From Xanthomonas fragariae (GTDB lineage: Bacteria > Pseudomonadota > Gammaproteobacteria > Xanthomonadales > Xanthomonadaceae), in NCBI RefSeq assembly GCF_017603965.1, contig NZ_CP071955.1, positions 372,001 through 436,000 of the forward strand: DNA of 64,000 bases. The letters run 5' to 3'. The position numbers were made by a program, and so were the translations under genes. Under the pieces are notes generated by a model. The model worked only from the letters and a program-made list of their open reading frames with translations. It ran no database searches and had not been told where the DNA came from. Below are positions 27,506-37,210 of the stretch, one piece after another (the first letter of the stretch is position 1; the number at the start of each line of letters is the position of its first letter).

Positions 27506-27744
27506 GTCCTGCAAATATTGGTTTCTTTGGAGACGGAACGCTAAAAACGGAGCCAAATCAAAATGGGTATCGCCCAATCCCCGGTCATTACGACGACTGC
27601 CTGATGCGAATTGCTGTGCAAAATGTGAAACTTGGAACCTATCATTTGATTGGGAATAATTGCCAGGATTGGGCTAGCAGCGTTCAAGATGAATACAAGC
27701 GACTTTTGAACAGTCCAGTGGGAACGATGGCTTGTCATAAATGA
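27502..27744 (+). CDS. C-terminal part of tip G (permuted papain-like fold) in the -1 frame
   Basis: The 80 residues include YHLIGNNCQDWASSVQDEY, the Asn-Cys active-site motif of permuted NlpC/P60 enzymes; the matching His (HTAISHE) lies in the upstream frame. An ATG at 27502 is available but has no clear ribosome site, and the piece alone would lack the catalytic His. Either the toxin is inactivated, or it is made by slippage on the T7 run. Confidence 0.72.
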   Translation: MSPANIGFFGDGTLKTEPNQNGYRPIPGHYDDCLMRIAVQNVKLGTYHLIGNNCQDWASSVQDEYKRLLNSPVGTMACHK

Positions 27745-27965
27745 TTTTTCTTTATCTCCTCGCCGCTGTGGCGGCACTCATTGCATATGCACTTTCCGCG
27801 CGGTTTGGCATAAGAACCAGACTGTTGATTGCGGCAGCCGTTTTTGCTATTCCTGCAATCTCCGTGACCGTATGGGTTGTAATGGTTGGGGATAAGGCCG
27901 CTCTAGGCTCAGTAACGGTTTCTCCGAATGGGACCCCAGTGGAGCCAAGTGAGAAGAAGCCGTAA
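27741..27965 (+). CDS. Candidate membrane immunity protein for tip G
   Basis: The start overlaps the tip stop (ATGA). The 74-residue product has two hydrophobic segments (residues ~2-20 and ~28-50) and a short polar tail rich in Pro/Glu/Lys. No family is recognised. Unlike the lipoprotein partner of tip E, this one is an integral membrane protein, although both toxins have papain-like motifs. Confidence 0.65.
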   Translation: MIFLYLLAAVAALIAYALSARFGIRTRLLIAAAVFAIPAISVTVWVVMVGDKAALGSVTVSPNGTPVEPSEKKP

Positions 27966-28014
27966 TAGCTTTGCGCCGCAGCATGACGGCGGGCAGCACA
28001 GACTGGCGACCGGA

Positions 28015-28063
28015 GTCTGTAAACTAAACTGTGTAACTACCCTATGACAAGCAATCGGCCCGA
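28015..28063. mobile_element. End fragment of the IS256-type element
   Basis: TCTGTAAACTAAACTGTGTAAC at 28015-28036 (two differences from 12011-12032) is followed by CCCTATGACAAGC, which in inverted form also occurs at 12503-12515. It is a short leftover end lying directly against an Rhs core fragment. Confidence 0.6.
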
Positions 28064-28064
28064 C

Positions 28065-28424
28065 CGGATCGTGTCGGCCAATGGCCGTTATTTGGCAATC
28101 GGCTACGACAGCAGCAATCGGGTCAGCACCGTCAAGGATCCCTTGGGCAGCAGCTGGTCCTACGCGTACAACGCTGACGGATATCTCAGCAAGGTGACCC
28201 GTCCAGATGGCAGTACGCGCAGTTTCACCTACAAGGTGCGCGAGCAGGACGCGACGCTTCCTGGCCAGGTCCGGCTGCAAGCCATCTATGACGGCAAGAA
28301 TCAGCGCGTGGTGTTCAATGAGTTTGAAGACGCGGCAGGCACCTGGAGCGGTCGTGTGGTCAAACAGACCCAGGCAGATGTCGGGGTATTGACCATTGAT
28401 GACGCACATGACGAGGCAGGCACG
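28065..28424 (+). pseudogene. Internal Rhs core fragment without tip
   Basis: This 360-bp piece matches Rhs 1 at about 8875-9234 (IVSANGRYLAIGYDSSNRV to DDAHDEAGT) almost perfectly and is cut on both sides. It has neither signal peptide nor tip. It marks the right edge of the Rhs island. Confidence 0.9.
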
Positions 28425-28788
28425 TTTGCGATTGGTGCTTGAAGCGGGCTTTTCAGGGGCGACTGCTTCATGAAGGCGCATATTCGGCTAGGTGTCGATG
28501 CCTTGCCGTAGTTGTTTGATGTAGTGAGAAAATCCTCAACAGCATGGCGAACCAGAATTGGATCCGCCGCGACTGAAACATCACCACGCTGACGCTTGGG
28601 TATGCGGTGGCGTTCGGACGCGGCATTTACCACGCGGACACTCCCACTCGTGCGCGCCGTCTGCACCCACCCGACGGCGGCCTGTTACCTGGTGTGAGTC
28701 GCTATTAGCCGGCTTGTCTGTGGCGACGCGGCAAGATTGCCGTAGCCAATTGTCGTAACCAAAATTTGCACTCGGGCAGTGCGCACAA
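28425..28788. other. Gene-free junction with a decayed inverted-repeat element
   Basis: No gene is supported here. The part 28575-28712 is recognisably related to the ~148-bp element described at 47749, sharing ACCACGCG, ACACTCC, GCGCGCCGTC and TTAGCCG in the same order, but its ends are eroded. Confidence 0.5.
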
Positions 28789-31122
28789 TCAACGCGCAGC
28801 GCGCAGCAACGCGTCTTCGGTGATGGCGTTGGTCAGTACCGTTGGCAGCACCGCCGGTGGTGCGCCGGGGCCGTAGACCACGTAGAGCGGGACGCCGACG
28901 GCCTGGTGCTGGTCGAGGAAGGTGCTGATCTTGGGGTCGACGTTGGTCCAGTCGCCTTTCATGTAGACCGCATCGACCCGGCGCAGCGCGTCACGGAAGT
29001 CGGCGCCGCTCAGTACGTTCTTTTCGTTGGCCTTGCAGGTCACGCACCAGTCGGCGGTCATATTGACGAAGACCACGCGGTTGTCGGCGCGCAGGCGGTC
29101 CAGCAGCTGCGGCGAGAATGCGACTACGCCTTCGGCAGCGGTGGTGACGGGCAGGCCGAGGCGGGTCACTGCGACCACCGGCACCAGGGTCAGCACCAGC
29201 ATCACGGTGGCCAGGCGCATGCCCGGACGATGGCTCTTCCAGCGGCTGCGCTCGAAACACAACAGGCCCAGAGCCAGCAAGGTGGCGCCGACCAGCATCA
29301 ACGCCAGTGCATCCACGCCGCGTTGTTTGCCCAGCACCCACAACAGCCAGATTGCGGTGAGATACATCGGAAACGCCAGCACCTGCTTGAGCGTTTCCAT
29401 CCACGCACCGGGCGTGGGCAGGCGGCGCGCCAGCGAAGGGATGAAGCCGATCAGCAGGAACGGCAGCGCCAGACCCAGGCCCAACGCCAGAAACACCAGC
29501 ATCGCCAGCAGCGCGGGTGCGGTGAATGCGTAGGCCAGCGCGGTGCCCATGAACGGGGCGATGCAGGGGCTGGCGACCACGCAGGCCAGCACGCCGGTGA
29601 AGAAGTCGCCCAGCGGCCCATTGCGTGCAGCCAACGATTGGCCGATGCCGCCCAGGTTGCTGCCGAACGTAAACACTCCCGACAGGCTCAAGCCAACCGC
29701 AAACATCAGATACGCCAGCGCGGCCACGAACCACGGCTGCTGCAGCTGGAAGCCCCAGCCTGCAGCCTGGCCTGCCGCACGCAGACCAATCACCAATCCG
29801 CCAATGGCGGCGAACGACACCAGCACGCCTAGCGAATACCAGATCGCATGGCTGCGCGCGTGGCCGCGGCTTTCGCCGCTGTGGGCCAGGCCCAGCACCT
29901 TCAGCGACAGGATCGGCAGTACGCAGGGCATCAGGTTCAACACCAATCCGCCCAGCAGGGCCAGCGCCAGCATCGCCAGCAGGCCCTTATCGGTATGCGG
30001 TGGCTGGGTGCGCTGCGGGTTGTCTGCCGAAGCGTCTGCGGCGGGGTTGGCGTTGGTGCCACGCGTCGGCACAGGCGCAGGTTCGACCGGCGCCTGCCCG
30101 GCGGCCAGCGGTGAAATCATCAGCGGTGCTGCCTGCGCCTGGTTCTGTGGCGACACCGTGCCGGTCGGCAGGTCCAGCGCCACACGCCGCGTCATCGGCG
30201 GATAGCAGATGCCATCGGTCTGGCAGCCCTGGAAGGTGGCCACCAACGTTACATGGGCCGGGTCGGCGTAGTCGCGCAGCAGTGGCAGAGTGACTTCTGC
30301 CTGGCCGAAATACACCACCACATCGCCGAAATGCTCGTCGCGATGCGACTTGCCTTGCGGCCAGCGCGGTAGGCCGGTGCGTACGCCACCGGCGCCTTCC
30401 AGTGCCAGCGAGGTGCGGTCGCGGTAGATGTAGTAGCCGGGCGCCGGAGTGAAGCGCAGCAACAGGCGGTTGCCGTCGCCGACGATGGCCTCGAAGGTGA
30501 ACGCCTGCTCGGCCGGTAGCGGCAATGCGTCCACGCCGGCGGCCTGACCGGAGCCGCCGAACAGCCGCTGGCCTGCTGGAGCGCGCGGCACCAATGCCCC
30601 CAGGTTTTCGCGCTGTTGACCGAGTTCAGAGGTTGCAGCCGACGCCCTGGTGGCGGCACCGCCGCCTTGCGCATTCGGCAAGCTCACCCGGATCTCGCGC
30701 CGCTGCGGCGGGTAGCACACGCCGGCATCGGCGCAGCCTTGGTATTGCACCTGCAAAACAGCGGTCTGCAAGGAAGGCTCGGCCTTGCCCGCCAGCGTGG
30801 CCTGCAGCTGCTTGCGGTAGATCTGCACCTGACCGAAGAACTCGTCGTGCTTGCTCTCGCCTTCCGGCAGCGCCAGCTCACCGGCGGTAAAGCCTTGCCC
30901 GGATTTGACGCTGATGCGGTGGCGATACAGGTAATAGCCCGGCGCGATTTTCCAGCTCAGCGCGATGCTCTCGCGGCTGTTTGCCGTCGCGCTCGGCGTA
31001 AAAGCCTGGTCCACCGGCAGCAGGTCGGCCTCGGTCACCGCGGCCTGTGCTGGGGGTGGCGCCACGAACAACGGGGCGGTCAGTAGAGCGCAGCGAGCAA
31101 TCCAGTGGGACAGAGACTTCAT
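28789..31122 (-). CDS. dsbD: Thiol:disulfide interchange protein DsbD
   Basis: This 777-residue inner-membrane reductase passes electrons from cytoplasmic thioredoxin to periplasmic DsbC and relatives. The start at 31122 gives a clean signal peptide (SLSHWIARCALLTAPLFVAP). The N-terminal part holds two DsbD-alpha-like domains, each with a GVCYPP or GICYPP motif. The central part has eight membrane segments with LNLMPCVLPILSLK and VVASPCIAPFMGTA, which hold the redox cysteines. The C-terminal thioredoxin domain has WCVTCKANE. All key cysteines are present, and the second alpha domain is an extra compared with E. coli. It starts five bases after the cutA stop and is probably co-transcribed with it. 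Confidence 0.95.
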   Translation of the reverse strand: MKSLSHWIARCALLTAPLFVAPPPAQAAVTEADLLPVDQAFTPSATANSRESIALSWKIAPGYYLYRHRISVKSGQGFTAGELALPEGESKHDEFFGQVQIYRKQLQATLAGKAEPSLQTAVLQVQYQGCADAGVCYPPQRREIRVSLPNAQGGGAATRASAATSELGQQRENLGALVPRAPAGQRLFGGSGQAAGVDALPLPAEQAFTFEAIVGDGNRLLLRFTPAPGYYIYRDRTSLALEGAGGVRTGLPRWPQGKSHRDEHFGDVVVYFGQAEVTLPLLRDYADPAHVTLVATFQGCQTDGICYPPMTRRVALDLPTGTVSPQNQAQAAPLMISPLAAGQAPVEPAPVPTRGTNANPAADASADNPQRTQPPHTDKGLLAMLALALLGGLVLNLMPCVLPILSLKVLGLAHSGESRGHARSHAIWYSLGVLVSFAAIGGLVIGLRAAGQAAGWGFQLQQPWFVAALAYLMFAVGLSLSGVFTFGSNLGGIGQSLAARNGPLGDFFTGVLACVVASPCIAPFMGTALAYAFTAPALLAMLVFLALGLGLALPFLLIGFIPSLARRLPTPGAWMETLKQVLAFPMYLTAIWLLWVLGKQRGVDALALMLVGATLLALGLLCFERSRWKSHRPGMRLATVMLVLTLVPVVAVTRLGLPVTTAAEGVVAFSPQLLDRLRADNRVVFVNMTADWCVTCKANEKNVLSGADFRDALRRVDAVYMKGDWTNVDPKISTFLDQHQAVGVPLYVVYGPGAPPAVLPTVLTNAITEDALLRAAR

Positions 31123-31127
31123 GTACG

Positions 31128-31460
31128 TCAGGATTCCTTGCGGGTTTCGGCCCGGACCCAATCGAGATACGCCGACAGCCCGGCGCTGGCTTGGACAGCG
31201 ACCGCTTCCGGCAGTTCATACGGATGCAATGCCTGTAGCCGCGCAATGGCGTCGGGCAGGCGGTCTTCCCAGGTCTTGATCAGCAACTGCACTTCCTGGC
31301 TGCGCTCGATCGCCCCGTTCCAGCGATACAGCGACTGCGCGCCGGGGAGCTGGGTGACGCAAGCGGCCAGCCGCTCGTCCAGCAACGCATGCGCGATGTG
31401 ATCGGCGCTGTCGGCATCCGGACAGGTGCTGAACAATAAATGGAGGGGGGAGGTGTTCAT
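31128..31460 (-). CDS. cutA: Divalent-cation tolerance protein CutA
   Basis: This 110-residue protein matches CutA1 (HIAHALLDERLAACVTQLPG, SLYRWNGAIERSQEVQLLIK, HPYELPEAVAV). CutA forms stable trimers and has been linked to copper and divalent metal tolerance; its exact role is unclear. In many proteobacteria it lies beside dsbD, as here. The start at 31460 was chosen because the family begins a few residues before LLFSTCPD; the longer frame to 31517 has no support. Confidence 0.93.
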   Translation of the reverse strand: MNTSPLHLLFSTCPDADSADHIAHALLDERLAACVTQLPGAQSLYRWNGAIERSQEVQLLIKTWEDRLPDAIARLQALHPYELPEAVAVQASAGLSAYLDWVRAETRKES

Positions 31461-31526
31461 CGGGCCGAGCAGTGTAATCCCCTGCCTGCTGGGGATCGAC
31501 CGCCGATTCCGGAACACGCCGTTACC

Positions 31527-31724
31527 TTATTGTATTGTTGCGCCTAATGTCTGGTAACCGGTGCCATTGGAATTGCCCGGGTACCGCCCGCTGCCGCCGC
31601 CACTGCCGTCGTTGACCTCGGTCACCCGCTCGCCGCAACTGCTGGTGCAGGTGGCGTACGGCTTAATGCGGTAGTCGCTCAGCGATTGGCCGGCGGCGGA
31701 CACTACAGAACCTGTGCATGACAA
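31527..31724 (-). pseudogene. Possible remnant of an unrecognised gene
   Basis: A short frame encodes about 60 residues with spaced cysteines (YATCTSSCGERVTEV) and a Gly/Ser-rich end. It has no good start codon and no ribosome site. It could be the tail of a lost gene. The adjacent 31738-31800 stretch resembles the left end of the ~148-bp inverted-repeat element. Confidence 0.3.
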
Positions 31725-31927
31725 GTGCTGGAGCCTGGTTCCATTTTTAGGGCGCCAGCAAAACGGCTGCGCTCACCGCCAAGCGGGCACGGCCGGTGCG
31801 GTATCCCGCACAAAAACCATTAGTGCCGAGCGCAAGGCGCGCATTCACCCGAGCACCAGGCGGCACGCTTTTGGCAGCCCCCCGGTCTCCGGATGGAACC
31901 GTCAAAGCGAAAAAATTTTGCCCTCAG

Positions 31928-31960
31928 CCCTTGAAAGCCGCCCACACAGCACAATCTTTG
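31928..31960 (+). promoter_or_regulatory. Possible heat-shock (sigma-32-like) promoter of groESL
   Basis: CCCTTGAAA at 31928-31936 matches the -35 consensus of heat-shock promoters. About 14 bases later CACAATCTTT is a weak match to the -10 consensus. The position, ~115-150 bases before groES, is suitable. Confidence 0.5.
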
Positions 31961-31998
31961 GCTCGCACCCGTTCTGTCGGGTTTTTCCGCGCGCTATG

Positions 31999-32025
31999 CT
32001 GGCAGTCGTCACATACGAGTGCTAA
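31999..32025 (+). promoter_or_regulatory. Half-degenerate CIRCE operator (HrcA site)
   Basis: GAGTGCTAA at 32017-32025 is a perfect right half of the CIRCE inverted repeat. Nine bases upstream CTGGCAGTC matches the left half TTAGCACTC in six of nine positions. HrcA binding here would repress groESL. Confidence 0.65.
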
Positions 32026-32075
32026 CATCGCCGATAATTTCCAGACCAATCAATCATTTAAGAGGGTCTTTCTCT

Positions 32076-32363
32076 ATGAGCATCAAGCCGCTTCACGACC
32101 GCGTTGTAGTCAAGCCGATCGAAGCCGACGAAGTTTCCGCCGGTGGCATCGTGATTCCGGATTCGGCCAAGGAAAAGTCCACCAAGGGCGAAGTCGTCGC
32201 TGTTGGCGCCGGCAAGCCGCTGGACAACGGCAGCCTGCGTGCGCCGGTGGTCAAGGTAGGTGACAAGGTCATCTACGGCCAGTACGCCGGCAGCAGTTAC
32301 AAGGCCGAGGGCACCGAGTACAAAGTGCTGCGCGAAGACGACATTCTGGCGGTCATCGGCTAA
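32076..32363 (+). CDS. groES: Co-chaperonin GroES
   Basis: This 95-residue protein begins [16 protein letters not shown] and contains the mobile-loop region with [20 protein letters not shown], typical of GroES. It forms the seven-membered lid of the GroEL folding chamber in the cytoplasm. The start at 32076 matches the family's N-terminus; the open frame to 32019 is not coding. It is followed by groEL 144 bp downstream. Confidence 0.98.
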   Translation: MSIKPLHDRVVVKPIEADEVSAGGIVIPDSAKEKSTKGEVVAVGAGKPLDNGSLRAPVVKVGDKVIYGQYAGSSYKAEGTEYKVLREDDILAVIG

Positions 32364-32394
32364 TCAGGCGCTACGCGCCGGAATCGGGAGTGGG

Positions 32395-32466
32395 AATCGG
32401 TAGAGCGGCTAACGGCCTCACCATCTGATCCCGTCCCGATATCCGCCCTTGATAGCTCTACCGATT
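32395..32466 (+). other. Inverted repeat between groES and groEL
   Basis: AATCGGTAGAGC at 32395-32406 is perfectly repeated in inverted form at 32455-32466, with further pairing between GATCCCGTCCCGAT and nearby GGGAGTGGG. No T-run follows, so it is more likely an mRNA-stability or processing structure, or an intergenic repeat, than a terminator. Confidence 0.7.
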
Positions 32467-32501
32467 TTCCTTATCCCCCTATCCCCTAATTTCCGGAGTA
32501 A

Positions 32502-34148
<1,647 letters not shown>

Positions 34149-34178
34149 TCCAGGCCACTCGGCTGTTGCATCACAAAG

Positions 34179-34206
34179 GACCCCGCCGAAAGGCGGGGTT
34201 TTTTGT
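34179..34206 (+). terminator. Rho-independent terminator of groESL
   Basis: ACCCCGCC and GGCGGGG pair around GAAA and are followed by six T residues. It separates groESL from the helicase cassette. Confidence 0.92.
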
Positions 34207-34306
34207 CGCAACACGTTTGCGCAGATGTGCGCGCGTGTTGGCGAAGTTTTCTTTCACTCTGCATACTCTGGAGAGAGTTTCGACGTATTTCATAAAGGCA
34301 TTCTCC

Positions 34307-37210
34307 ATGTCCACCCTGCCAGCGCCATCGACCGGCAGTGTCTATCCCAGTGGTCAGCCGGGGTTGCATTGCTACTCACATCATCAGGGCAAGTTCTTTG
34401 CCCACTGGTTGACGTTGCGTAGTCGGGACGAATCGGCAGTTGCACGTGCCTTGTCTGCTGCGCGCGTCGATATGAACCCGCATCAGGTGGATGCCGCTTT
34501 ATTCGCGCTCAAATCGCCTGTGGAGGCGGGCGTGTTGCTTGCCGATGAGGTTGGACTCGGCAAGACCATCGAGGCCGGCCTGGTGCTGGCCCAGCATTGG
34601 GCACAACGCCGCCGCCGTCTGCTGTTGATCGTCCCTGCAACGCTGCGCAAGCAGTGGACACAGGAGCTGGAAGAGAAGTTTCAGCTGCCCTCCCGCATTC
34701 TTGAGAGCAAGTCGTTCAATGCCTCTCGTCGACTTGATGTAAGCAATCCATTTCAGATCGATGATGCGATCATCGTGACGTCCTATGAGTTTGCCGCGAG
34801 CAAGCAAAAAGAGCTTGCTGGGGTCCGCTGGGATCTGGTCGTGCTGGATGAAGCGCACAAGCTGCGCAACTTGTACAAAGGCAAGAGCGCGTCAAAGCGT
34901 GCTGTCGCCTTGAACGAAGCGTTGCGTGGAAGGCGAAAGGTCCTGCTGACCGCCACGCCGTTCCAGAATTCGTTGATGGAGTTGTATGGGCTGGTGTCCT
35001 TCATCAGCGACGAGTTCTTTGGTAGTCAGAAGGCGTTTCAGATGCAGTACGCCTCAGGTCGGAGCTCAGAGGCGCGGCTTAATGACTTAAGGCATCGGCT
35101 TGAACGGATCTGTCACCGTACCTTGCGTCGTCATGTACAGGCCGAGGGTGGCATCAATTTTACCAAGCGCTTTTCCATCACCCAGGACTTCACGCCCTCC
35201 GACGAGGAGCTTGAGCTCTACGACAAGGTTTCGGCTTACCTGCAGGATCCTTCCATCCTTGCCATCAAGCCGACGGCCCGGCATCTGGTGACATTGGTGG
35301 TGCGCAAAATTCTGGCCTCCTCGACGTTCGCCATCGCCGATACGCTCGACACGATCATCGGTCGACTCGAGTCCAACCAGGCGCTCACTGCCAAGCAGAT
35401 CGAAGATTTCGAGACCGTCGACGAACTCAGTGATGAGCTGGATTCCGATGGAATGGAAAGGCAGGGCGATGCGCCGGATAGCGATACCTTGCAGGCAGAG
35501 CTGTTTTGCCGCGCGCAGGAAATCGATCGTCTGCGCGGCTACCGTGACCTGGCCAAGCAGATTCAAAGCAATCGGAAGGGCGACGCGCTCTTGCTGGTCC
35601 TCGGGCGAGCGCTTGCGATGGCCGAAAAGCTTGGCGGGCAACGCAAGGCAGTGATCTTTACCGAGTCGCGGCGCACACAGGAGTACTTGCGCGTCCTGCT
35701 CGAAGAACATGGCTATGCCGGGCGAACCGTTCTGCTTAATGGAAGCAACGACGACGTCGATTCCAGGCAGCTGTATGCCGACTGGCTGGAGCGTCACGCC
35801 GGCTCTGCGCTTGTTTCAGGTTCCAGGACGGCAGACATGAAGGCCGCAGTGGTCGAAGCTTTTCGCGATCAACGGGATATTCTCATCACCACCGAAGCAG
35901 GCGGCGAGGGCATCAACCTGCAATTTTGCTCGTTGTTGGTGAACTACGATCTGCCCTGGAATCCGCAACGTGTCGAGCAGCGGATCGGGCGAATCCATCG
36001 CTATGGTCAGAAGAGCGATGTGGTTGTGGTGAATTTCGTCAACCGCAAGAATCGTGCGGATCAATTGGTGTTTGAGCTCCTGGAAAAGAAGTTCAAACTA
36101 TTTGACGGGGTATTTGGTGCCAGCGACGAGATATTGGGAGCGATCGAATCCGGTGTGGACATCGAGCAGCGGATCCTGCGCATTTATCAAAACTGTCGCG
36201 ACGCCGCACAAATCGAGTCTGAGTTCGCTGCCTTGCAGGCTGAACTGGACGAGAGCATCGGCCGGCGCGAGGAAAGTGCGCGGCGCATGCTGCTGGAGCA
36301 TTTCGACGAGGATGTCGTGCGCAATTTGCGCTCGCGTCGCGCAGGCATGCTACACAAGATCAATCAGTATGAAAGTCAGTTTCTGCACCTGATCGCAGCC
36401 GAGCGGCCGAAGGCGCGCATCAGCGACAAACTGGTTCAACTGGAGGAAGGCGATTACGCGGTCAGCTGGCCGCCGGCCGAAGAAGCCAACGCCGGGCTGT
36501 TGAGGCCGGACAAGGGGTTGGGGGAAAGGCTCTGCCGCCAGGCCAAAGAACGTCCGACTCCACCTGGCACGCTTCATTTCGATTACGCCGCTGTGGATGC
36601 ACAGCGTGTCGATGTGCGCCAGTGGTTGGGAAGCAGAGGGCAGCTGCGTGTAGCGTTGGTCACCATCCAGACCGCAGAGGAAGTGCTGGAAGAACTGGTG
36701 TGCAGTGCGCTGTGCAGTGATGGTCGCGTCGTGCCTGACCAAACCGCTGCGCGTCTGATGGAAGTTCCTGCCCGTTTTGTACCAAGGCACTGTGTCGCCG
36801 AAGATCGTGCGCTTCCTGCTTTCGAAGCGGCAGTGGAGCGCGTGCTGGCTGAGGCAAACAAGCGCAACGAGAATTGGTTCTTGCAGGAATCCGAGCGCCT
36901 TGATCGTTGGGGCGAGGATCAAAGGCTATTGCTGCAGCAGAGTATCGACGAATTCGACCTGCAGGTACGCGATGCCAAACGCACCTTGCGTCAACTCGAG
37001 ACCTTGGAGCAAAAAGCCCAGCTCAAACGCGAGATCAAGCGGATCGAGCAGCAGCGTGACGATGCCATGCTGGATTTTTTTGAAGGTAGAAAGCGCATCG
37101 AGCGCAGCCAGGACGAGATGCTGGAGCGGGTCGAAAATGCGCTGCGCACGCAGCACACCGTGCAGGTGCTGTTCGATGTGGAGTGGACACTGGAGCATCC
37201 CGCTCAATGA
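34307..37210 (+). CDS. SNF2-type superfamily 2 helicase of a candidate defence cassette
   Basis: The start at ATG 34307 gives 967 residues. The N-terminal half is an SF2 motor: LLADEVGLGKTIEAG (Walker A, near residue 75), DEAHKLRN (Walker B, ~180) and the SNF2/RapA motif VI region (EQRIGRIHRYGQKSD, ~565). A long C-terminal part ends in a charged coiled coil (LRQLETLEQKAQLKREIKR). Such enzymes translocate on DNA and remodel protein-nucleic acid complexes; DISARM DrmD and RapA are relatives by fold. No nuclease motif is visible. The stop overlaps the next gene (ATGA), so the two are co-translated. It sits between the groEL terminator and a metabolic gene, in a spot where an insertion is likely. 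Confidence 0.85.
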   Translation: MSTLPAPSTGSVYPSGQPGLHCYSHHQGKFFAHWLTLRSRDESAVARALSAARVDMNPHQVDAALFALKSPVEAGVLLADEVGLGKTIEAGLVLAQHWAQRRRRLLLIVPATLRKQWTQELEEKFQLPSRILESKSFNASRRLDVSNPFQIDDAIIVTSYEFAASKQKELAGVRWDLVVLDEAHKLRNLYKGKSASKRAVALNEALRGRRKVLLTATPFQNSLMELYGLVSFISDEFFGSQKAFQMQYASGRSSEARLNDLRHRLERICHRTLRRHVQAEGGINFTKRFSITQDFTPSDEELELYDKVSAYLQDPSILAIKPTARHLVTLVVRKILASSTFAIADTLDTIIGRLESNQALTAKQIEDFETVDELSDELDSDGMERQGDAPDSDTLQAELFCRAQEIDRLRGYRDLAKQIQSNRKGDALLLVLGRALAMAEKLGGQRKAVIFTESRRTQEYLRVLLEEHGYAGRTVLLNGSNDDVDSRQLYADWLERHAGSALVSGSRTADMKAAVVEAFRDQRDILITTEAGGEGINLQFCSLLVNYDLPWNPQRVEQRIGRIHRYGQKSDVVVVNFVNRKNRADQLVFELLEKKFKLFDGVFGASDEILGAIESGVDIEQRILRIYQNCRDAAQIESEFAALQAELDESIGRREESARRMLLEHFDEDVVRNLRSRRAGMLHKINQYESQFLHLIAAERPKARISDKLVQLEEGDYAVSWPPAEEANAGLLRPDKGLGERLCRQAKERPTPPGTLHFDYAAVDAQRVDVRQWLGSRGQLRVALVTIQTAEEVLEELVCSALCSDGRVVPDQTAARLMEVPARFVPRHCVAEDRALPAFEAAVERVLAEANKRNENWFLQESERLDRWGEDQRLLLQQSIDEFDLQVRDAKRTLRQLETLEQKAQLKREIKRIEQQRDDAMLDFFEGRKRIERSQDEMLERVENALRTQHTVQVLFDVEWTLEHPAQ

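Noticed and set aside
28906..29832. Plus-strand frame of 308 residues opposite dsbD, Gln/His-rich.
   Set aside because: The minus-strand DsbD is unambiguous with all cysteine motifs; the antisense product is low complexity.
32395..32466. The groES-groEL palindrome as a rho-independent terminator.
   Set aside because: The loop is long (48 bases) and no T-run follows; groEL must be transcribed with groES.
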